Source: Cryptomeria japonica (Eukaryota; Streptophyta; Pinopsida; Cupressales; Cupressaceae). Taken from it: a stretch of 64,000 nt of DNA. Numbering within the stretch: position 1 is the stretch's first letter; each line of letters starts with the position of its first letter. This document shows, piece by piece, positions 56,813 through 64,000 of the stretch. The stretch is from assembly GCF_030272615.1 (NCBI RefSeq), contig NC_081412.1, positions 673,393,823-673,457,822 on the forward strand, read 5' to 3'. The notes beneath the pieces were generated by a model. It worked only from the letters and a program-made list of their open reading frames with translations, had not been told where the DNA came from and made no database searches. A program made the translations under genes and the position numbers.

Positions 56813-58722
56813 ATGGCTCATACCCAATCATAGTCAAGGCAACGAGAAATAGATATTGAAGAAGAAGAGGAGGAAAATATCAATGAATTTCAAGAAGCAC
56901 TTGGAGGAAATGCGAATGATGAAAAATCGAGTACTCCTACTCCTGCAACAATAGAAAGGGCTCAACACAACCCTCTCTTTAACAGACTTTTTGATGAAAT
57001 ACTCAGGAGCAATGTAGATGCTCACTTTTTAAAGCTTGCTAAAGAAGGAGCCAAACTCCCCTCTAACTTTGATCTTGCACAACTCAGACAAGCATCTGAA
57101 CAACAAAGTCACAATGAGGAAGAAAGACGTAGAGATCACATCAGATATAACATTCCTTAAGGTAACCCACCACCTCCTCATCCTCCAAATGACATAGAGA
57201 TGTTGCGGCAACAAGTTGCAAATCTCACCCAACAACTTCGTAGTGGCATAAAGACTAATCAATTTTCACTCAATGACATTTGTCCCTATCCGTTTGATAG
57301 GAATCTTTATATGCCACCTTTTCCATGAGGGTTTGAAACACCCAAGTTCGAAAAGTATAGAGGAAAAGGAGATCCTCGTGATCATGTCAGAGAATTCCAT
57401 TTAGCTTGCCTCGAAGTGTCATATGAAGATATGTACCTCATGCACCTTTTTCCCCAAAGCTTGGGAGGAACAACCACATCATGGTTTTCCTGACTACCAA
57501 GTGGCATTAGGGCATTTGAAAAGCTAGTTCAGAAGTTCTTGGCACATTACTCACATAACATTGAATGTGATATCACAATGGCTGATCTATGTAACACTAA
57601 ACAAAAACTAGGTGAACTATTCTCAGTCTTCCTACAACGATGGTGTCAAATGTCTAGTAGATGTTCTCTTTAGTTGCCTAAACAAGAACTACTGAAAATA
57701 TTTATTTCCAACTTAAACAAAGAAATGGAGTTTCACCTAGACGTCAAAGACACAGACTCTTTCAATGACATGATCACCAAAGGCTTAAAATGTGAGTGGG
57801 CTCTCATCAAGAAAGGACTTATCAAAATCTATAATGAGCCAAAGGATGGTCCTCACCCACACTTCAATAGTGACAAACCAAGCTTCTGAAACAAAAACAA
57901 AATGTTGTCAATGATGGGGTTGTGGATGCAAGAACTATCAAAAGTGCACAACCTGTAGTTCGATTTGTAGGACAAAATCCCCCACCTCAAACTAACACAG
58001 TTGCTCCTCCAAATAAAGGCCACATCACATCTCATAATGAACCCAGACCACATCAACAAAAACCAAAGTGATCATACACTCCATTAGGGGAAACCATCGA
58101 AACAGTATTGCGACAACTGGTTTCTCAAAATCTGGTAACCCTACCCAAAACATCAAACTATGAACCTCAAGTCAAACCTTCATGGTGGAGGGATACTAAC
58201 CATTGTGATTTCCATCAAGGGAGAGGACATAAGACAAGCAATTGTCACAGATTGAAAGATCTTGTTTAGGATCTTATTGACCGAGGTGAAATCAAAATTG
58301 AAAGACATGACCCAAAGACAACAAACAACGATCATCTTATGTTTAAAAATCCACTTCCATCACCAGATCAAAGGGGTCCTTCTACTTCAGGCAAAAACAT
58401 AGATACCACCAGTTATACGCAAGCAGCGTATAATTATACTGTGAATCACCTATATGATGCCAGTGAACAAATTGCAACTATTACCATTAAAAATCCCAGT
58501 TCCACTTGCAATGTTGTTACATGTTGCAGCAAGATTACCATAAAAGCAGCTCCACAAGGCACCTCTTCTATCCCAAAGCAGTATAACCTTGTGGAACAAC
58601 TAGACAAAATGCCTGCACTGATATCTATCTTAGAGCTATTGCACCTATCTCTATCTCATAAAACCATCTTGGATCACACTCTCCAAGAGGCATCAGTCCC
58701 TGCAAACCTAAATACAGATTAG
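56813..58722 (+). pseudogene. gag: E10 Gag, Tat type
   Basis: ATG 56813 begins an acidic N-terminus (IDIEEEEEENINEFQEALGG) with TAG at codon 7. The capsid-like part reads PKFEKYRGKGDPRDHVREFH, LMHLFPQSLGGTTTSWFS and LADLCNTKQ-like sequence (57340-57600), then KQELLKIFISNLNKEMEFHL. A frameshift near 57890 follows. The knuckle HCDFHQGRGHKTSNCHRLKD (near 58200-58260) has the CX2HX4HX4C form typical of the Tat clade. Stops are TAG/TGA/TAA throughout. Confidence 0.9.
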
Positions 58723-58845
58723 TTCCAAGCCATGGTTGGAAATCTAAAGTCATCACCTTGTCTCACTTTGTCCAAAAGTGACAACTCATCCTTCCAGCAA
58801 CCTCATAATGCCTCACTAAACATTGAAAGATTTACCAACCAGAAT

Positions 58846-59095
58846 AGGATCAAGTGAGTCTTGATTGATAATGGAGCCAGCCTAAATATTTGTACACTGC
58901 ACTTGGCCACAGCTTTGGGATATGCAATAGAATCAATGGATCCCTACAAGAAGATAACAATCAAAGCCTATGATGATGCAGAGCGATCATCCAAAGGGGT
59001 TGTGGTACTACCAATCCAAGTGGGCCCTATGGTGAAGCACATCATCTGTCAAGTTCTAGACCTTCCTCTGCCATAAAATTTATTGTTAGGAAGAC
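58846..59095 (+). pseudogene. pol: E10 aspartic protease
   Basis: The core reads LIDNGASLNICTLHLATALG (58861-58920), with D-N-G in place of D-S/T-G. This is like the D-G-G-A form of many Tat elements. IQVGPMVKHIICQVLDLPLP, TAA, then LLGRPWIH closes the domain. Short, as expected for Tat proteases. Whether Asn is tolerated is unknown. Confidence 0.85.
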
Positions 59096-60890
59096 CTTGG
59101 ATACATGCCATGCAAGCTGTTCCATCCACCTACCATCTGTGTATCAAGTTCCCACATAATGGTGTAGAGATCACAATCCTAGGTGATGCAAATCCCTTTG
59201 CATATTGTAATAATATTAGTCATCAACCAGAGATTACCATTCCTAACAATATAGAAGCCATCTCCTCCACATCATACATAAGTCCAGCCTCTCTTGCCAG
59301 TTCAAACACTACTATACCCAAGCAAGAAAAGCTTAAGATGAAAATAATAGAGGAAGATCCTAGGGAATACAATTTGAGTCAACTCTTTTGTGTGGGACAA
59401 ATGCCCACTTCTCCTAGAACACATGGTAAACCTCAGCAGTTACTTCAACAACCATTGATCAAGCCACCATGTCCTTTGACACCTTTCATCCTGGGGAAGA
59501 GTCAAGAAGAAGAAACCAGAGATGAGGACATCACAGAATGGATCTATAAAGATCCCATCACCACCGATATTCTGCAAGATAAGCTTCCCACAGATTAATA
59601 TGGTAAAGGCCTTCTCATTATGCAAAGAATGGGTTATGATGGTTAGAGTGCTCTGGGACCTTACAAACAAGGAAGACATGAACCACTACAGCTAGAATTA
59701 AAACCCAAGGATAATATGGGACTAGGCTTTCAAAAGGAAATCCTTCCTAAGCTAAGATTCAAAGGAAAACCTAGCAAACCACTATATCATCCTATTGCAA
59801 AGAGGATACCTTTGATTATAAAAGAAGCATCAAACACCATCGCAACTACCCCAATGAGGCTACAAATCCCAGCACAACCACCTACTAAATCCATCCTCCC
59901 ATTAATCAAATTAGCAACACCATCAGTAGTGGCAATAACATCAATAGCACCATTAACAACAACAACTATATCGGAACCCATAGCAGTATCTATGACACCC
60001 ATAGTTCCAGCAGAAGGAACAGAGTCAACACTATTGATACTCCTCATATCAAATTCATTGATCCCCATCATCCTTCCTATAGCACCAATCATTTTATCTA
60101 TAATGGTACATCAACCAGTCACACCTGCAGTGTTTAACTCAAAGGAGCTCCCAATATGGTATAGTAATCAGATACTAGAAAGTGACTCAGAGACTGAATC
60201 ACATGAATGGGAATTTGATTCTATCTAGCTTAATATTTTAGATGAGGAAGACACATCACTACCTCCACCTCGCAAAGACATCCCTATTTATGGAGAAGTA
60301 CAAATAAAGACCTCTTGGGTTCCTGAGCAGGAAACATCTTCCATAGACCCTATGTCACATCCTACGCCTGATTCTGATAGGGAGAGTACCATCAATGACC
60401 TTCACCATAATGTCTTAACCCTCATTGACGCATCTAATGAACTTAACCTAATCGATGAGGTAATGCCCATTATCCATCTTGAACTCATCGAATGGAACCA
60501 ACCTAATCCCCCATGTCTTGACCATTTCCAAAATGATGAGGCAATCATTGACTTTTTGGAACTACGAGATAACATACCAAGTAGGGATCACAAATCTAGA
60601 TTCGCCATTGAACTTAATAGCGCAACATAATTCAGGGCTGATACCAAACCTTTCAGTTGCAAAAATATAACAATAAAACATCGATCCTCCAGTGAAAACC
60701 ACACTGTGACATTGTTTGATCCAACAAAAGTAAAATGAAAGAACGTATCCAATGGTGAAAACCTCTCTGAGGCACCGACGGATGAAAGGTTTGATATTCT
60801 CCCTGCTAGTACACAATGTGGGGACTCCTGAAACTCCTCACCACATACATTTGGCATCTCTTCTAACTCCAGAGGAATAGCCTCAATTTG
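59096..60890 (+). pseudogene. pol: E10 protease-RT linker with G-patch-like segment
   Basis: 1.8 kb in one main frame with few stops. 59599-59745 reads IMQRMGYDG, TAG, SALGPYKQGRHEPLQLEL and MGLGFQKE. The glycine spacing resembles a G-patch domain (RNA-binding, also found beside some retroviral proteases). After it comes a Pro/Thr/Ile-rich low-complexity part (59800-60130), then acidic sequence (SDSETESHEWEFDSI; DEVMPIIHLELIEWN). The G-patch call is by pattern only. Confidence 0.6.
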
Positions 60891-61800
60891 TAGAGTTCTT
60901 TCAAAAGCGTTAGATCAACTTTGCATGGTCATATGCAGACATGCCTGGGCTTGATCCTAATTTAGTCATGCATCACCTCACCATAGCAGAAGGAGCCAAA
61001 CCTGTCAAGCAAAAGCTTCATAAGATGCATCCTCAGATTGCAGTACTAGTCAAAGTAGAACTCAAGAAACTCCTAGATGTTGGTTTCATTAGACCAATTG
61101 ATTATGCAGATTGGATATCCAATATTGTGCCTGTCGAAAAACCAAATGGGGGCATCCATATTTGTATTGACTTTAGAGATCTAAATAAGGCATTTACTAA
61201 GGATGACTTCCCCCTACCAAACATCGACATCATAGTGGACCTAACAGTAGGACATGCCATGCTTTCACTCATGGATGGCTTTTTAGGATACAATCAGATA
61301 AAGATTGCACTAGAGCATCAACATAAGACAACCTTCACATGTCCATGGGGCACATACTACTAGAATGTAATGCCTTTCAGTCTCAAGAATGTAGGAGCAA
61401 CCTATTAATGAGAAATGACCACCATCTTCCATGACATGATGCATACCATAATGGAATATTATGTTGATGACTTACTAGCAAAATCACTCACCAGAGAAGG
61501 TCATCTAGACATATTAGATAAAATCTTTGATAGACTGGAACAATATCATGTTTGACTCAACCCAAAGAAATGTGTCTTTGGAGTAACCTTAGGGAAGCTT
61601 CTAGGATACATTGTCTCAAGCAAAGGTATTGAGGTCGATCCAGCAAAGGTCAAAGCAATCATGGACATGCCACCTCCAAAGAACATCAGTCAGCTAAAGA
61701 CATTACAAGGATGGCTTCAATCCATCTGAAGATTCATTGCACAACTGGTAGATAAGTGTCACCCCTTTACACATCTACTACACAAAAACATCCACTTTCA
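60891..61800 (+). pseudogene. pol: E10 reverse transcriptase
   Basis: FAWSYADMPGLDPNLVMHHL marks the typical Tat entry. VKVELKKLLDVGFIRPIDYA, GIHICIDFRDLNKAFTKDDF and LMDGFLGYNQIKIAL follow, then VMPFSLKNVGATY and two stops. The active site is EYYVDDLLAKS (near 61453-61485). FGVTLGKLLGYIVSSKGIEV and PPPKNISQLKTLQGWLQSI close it. Stops (TAG near 61362, TAA-TGA near 61406, TGA near 61555 and 61729) sit where Trp, Gln or Arg are normal. Confidence 0.92.
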
Positions 61801-62340
61801 ATGGGATACTAGATGCCAGCAAGTATTCCAAATGCTTAAAGACTATCTCATGAATACACCATTGCTGATCCCACCGGATCCAAGTAGACCTCTGTTACTC
61901 TATATATTAGCAAAAAATATGGCATTGGGTGTACTATTGGCACAACACAATGCAAAAGGGAAAGAGTGCGCTGTTTACTACATCTCTCGCACACTGATTG
62001 GCTATGAACTCAACTACACACCTATTGAGCAAGCTTGCCAGCAGTAATCTTGGTAGCCACTAAACTAAGGCACTATCTATTAACACACAAGGTACAACTC
62101 ATTGCAAAGATTGATCCACTCAAATACTTACTCAGTAAAGTAGCATTGACAGGTCACTTAGCCAAACGGGTAATTATTCTCAGTGAATTTGACATCAAGT
62201 ATGTGGATCGTAAAGCTATCAAAGGTCCAGTTATTGCAGATCAGTTGGTCGAGGCACCACTCATAGGTGATCATCCTCTCATTTCCAATTTTCCAGATGA
62301 AGAGATATTCATGATCACAATAGCACAACCATGGAAACTA
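61801..62340 (+). pseudogene. pol: E10 first RNase H (degenerate)
   Basis: FQMLKDYLMNTPLLIPPDPS, then LLLYILAKNMALGVLLAQHN, where the first catalytic acidic residue position is not Asp, then ECAVYYISRTLIGYELNYTP. One shift near 62040 precedes LRHYLLTHKVQLIAKIDPLK and LSEFDIKYVDRKAIKGPVIA. In dual-RNase-H elements the first domain is usually decayed and acts as a tether between RT and the active one. Confidence 0.87.
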
Positions 62341-62760
62341 TAATTTGATGGTTCATACACTAGGCATGGCTCAGGGCCAGGGACTCTGTTTATCACACCT
62401 CAAGGTGACATCATTCCAAAGTCTTACAGGCTCACATTTCCATGCACCAAGAACATAGCAGAGTATGAGGCCTTGATCACAGTTGTCAGGCTAGCCATAC
62501 AATGAAAATTACAAGAACTACAAGTATATGGTGACTCCCAATTGGTCATTTGACAAGCAACTGATGAATATCAGACTAAAGATGAAAAACTCATGTTGTA
62601 CAAACAAATGGTGGATAGTCTAAAGGCATCATTTACTACTATCACCTTTAAGCAGATACCAAGGGATCAGAATCGAGCTACTGATGCTATGGCTACCATT
62701 GCATCTCTCCTAGATCTTCCACAAAATTCAACATGCTACAAGTTCTTGGTAGAACAACTT
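62341..62760 (+). pseudogene. pol: E10 second, archaeal-type RNase H
   Basis: FDGSYTRHGSGPGTLFITPQ carries the first catalytic Asp. NIAEYEALITVVRLAIQ carries the Glu, and LQVYGDSQLVI the next Asp. TKDEKLMLYKQMVDSLKASF and FKQIPRDQNRATDAMATIAS (last Asp) follow. TAA at 62341-62343 and TGA near 62504 and 62552 break it. This domain is the mark of the Tat clade and would degrade RNA in the hybrid during reverse transcription. Confidence 0.9.
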
Positions 62761-62989
62761 TGGATCCCCACTTATGATATCCCTGAATCCGAGATGATAT
62801 GTCACCTTATCAGTTCTAAGTCCCCATGGTACGGCGAGTTCTATACTTATCTCCATGATCACACCCTTCCTCCTAACCAATTGAATAACCAATGTAAAAC
62901 CTTCATTTGCCAAACCGCTCGATATACCATTATTGCCAAAACCCTATACCAACGCAGCTTGGATGGTACTCTCCTTCGATGTTTGGAAT

Positions 62990-63990
62990 AGGATGAGATA
63001 ACAAAGGCATTGGAAGAGGTACATAAAAATTTGTGGAACTCATGCAAGCGGTGCGTCACTAGCTAAGAAACTCCTGCGCACTGGATACTATTGGGCATCT
63101 ATGGAAAAAGACTCCTACTTTGTCAGAAAGTGCAAGAAATGCCAAGTTCATGGAGACCTGATACATGCACCAGCTCAAGAATTGCAACCCATCACAACAC
63201 CATGGACTTTTTGTCAATGGGGCCTTGACCTTGTGGGTAAAATCCATCCATCTTCATCCAATGGCCATAAATTCATTATTACCACCACCAAATACTTCAC
63301 AAAGTGGATCAAAGCTGTTCCACTTACCCAAGTTACCGGCAAGCAGATCACCTCATTCATCCTCAATTACATCATCTGCCGATATGGTGTACCCATGTCC
63401 ATCATCACAAATAATGATCTTCCTTTCAAAAATCAGGATGTCCATGAACTTTGTGAGAAATTTCATATCCAACACCACTTTTCCACTCCCTATTACCCAC
63501 AAGGAAATGGTCAAGCTGAAGCATCAAACAAGAACATATTGAGGATCCTAAAGAAGATAGTCAACAATGCCATTTGTGATTGGCATGTGCAATTGAATCC
63601 AGCACTATGGGCATATCAAACTAGCATTCGACCCCCTACAAGCGCAACTCCCTACTCATTGGTCTATGGTGCTGAAGCCTTTTTACCTATTGAGGCCAAG
63701 ATACCATCACTATGGGTTTCCTTACACAATCTCATAGATGATGAAGCATATAGAGTATCCCATCTACAGGACTTAGAATTACTTGATGAGAAATGACAAG
63801 CTGCATACAATCATCTCAAGACCTATCAACAGCACATGAGAAAAAGCTATAATCACCAAGTTAGACCTCATACATTCAAGGTAGGTGATCTTGTTCTTCG
63901 AGAAAATCCTCGTAACCAACCGAACCAAGAACATCAGGGAAAGTTTGAATCAAATTGGCTGCGTCCATATGTTATTACTGTTGTATTTGG
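62990..63990 (+). pseudogene. pol: E10 integrase
   Basis: The HHCC finger (CGTHASGASLAKKLLRTGYY ... CKKCQVHGD, 63030-63150) is complete across one shift. Core: first Asp in WGLDLVGKIHPSS, second in IITNNDLPFKNQ, Glu in NGQAEASNKNILRILKKI; all three are kept. One open frame of 231 codons (63101-63796) spans the core. The C-terminal domain (QVRPHTFKVGDLVLRENP, ending at the window edge) follows TGA 63794-63796. No chromodomain is expected in Tat. Confidence 0.92.
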
Positions 63991-64000
63991 GTCCAGGGCA

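Larger units (their letters stand above)
52628..64000 (+). mobile_element. E10: Tat-clade Gypsy element, runs off right edge
   Basis: 5' LTR, non-iMet PBS, 2.8 kb leader, gag, protease, long linker with a G-patch-like part, RT, RNase H, a second archaeal-type RNase H, and integrase. The second RNase H and the CX2HX4HX4C Gag knuckle define the Tat clade (Ogre/Retand group). Inserted into E9 RT, so it is the youngest in that stack, yet its own ORFs carry many stops. 3' LTR is outside. Confidence 0.92.

Overview
This window is plant nuclear DNA made almost entirely of LTR retrotransposons in several stages of decay. No ordinary host gene, rRNA, tRNA or CRISPR array could be supported. The plant assignment rests on primer-binding sites matching the 3' end of initiator tRNA-Met (TGGTATCAGAGC), plant Copia Gag domains, chromoviruses with chromodomains, and a Tat-clade Gypsy element with a second, archaeal-type RNase H. 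The long LTRs, AT-rich sequence and old nested copies suit a large-genome seed plant, possibly a conifer, but nothing here proves the lineage.

Layout by element (E1 to E10 are my labels). E1, 1-2028, minus: 5' part of a Copia element running off the left edge. A Copia-type LTR fragment follows at about 2034-2660. E2, 3195-11039, minus: complete non-autonomous, Sirevirus-like element with two 1.16 kb LTRs, PBS, PPT and a perfect TTAGG target duplication. It has no pol; it carries an intact 387-codon coiled-coil/zinc-knuckle Gag remnant and a decayed ORF of about 1030 codons with a 140-residue Glu/Lys tract. E3, 12010-17359, plus: complete non-autonomous Copia element with gag and protease, in which an acidic ORF of unknown function stands in place of integrase and RT. 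A 380 bp TA/CA microsatellite follows. E4, about 18040-20002, minus: truncated Copia element (LTR, gag, protease, start of integrase). E5, about 20679-21360, minus: fragment of a LINE-type DUF4283 protein.

E6, 23651-45010, minus: Del/Tekay-like chromovirus with 3.5 kb LTRs and CTTGC target duplications. Its right LTR was split by E7, a plus-strand chromovirus (32162-39947). The E7 3' LTR is joined at a 4 bp microhomology to a second copy of 0.68 kb of the E6 LTR, followed by a solo E7 LTR (40620-42256) with perfect ACTTG duplications. This records insertion, duplication and LTR-LTR recombination. E8, 46753-47500, plus: Gypsy gag interrupted by E9, 47501-52627, a plus-strand Copia element. E9 is itself cut inside RT by E10, 52628 to beyond 64000, a Tat-clade Gypsy element with 1.4 kb LTR, a repeat-rich leader, gag, protease, a G-patch-like segment, RT, RNase H, second RNase H and integrase.

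Nearly every coding region is broken by stops and frameshifts; many stops fit C-to-T or G-to-A changes in Gln, Arg or Trp codons, as expected for long-methylated DNA. The best candidates for something undescribed are the non-pol ORF of E2 with its possible internal promoter, the acidic replacement ORF of E3, the paired palindromes in the E7 LTR, the palindromic minisatellite in the E6 LTR, and the repeats in the E10 leader.
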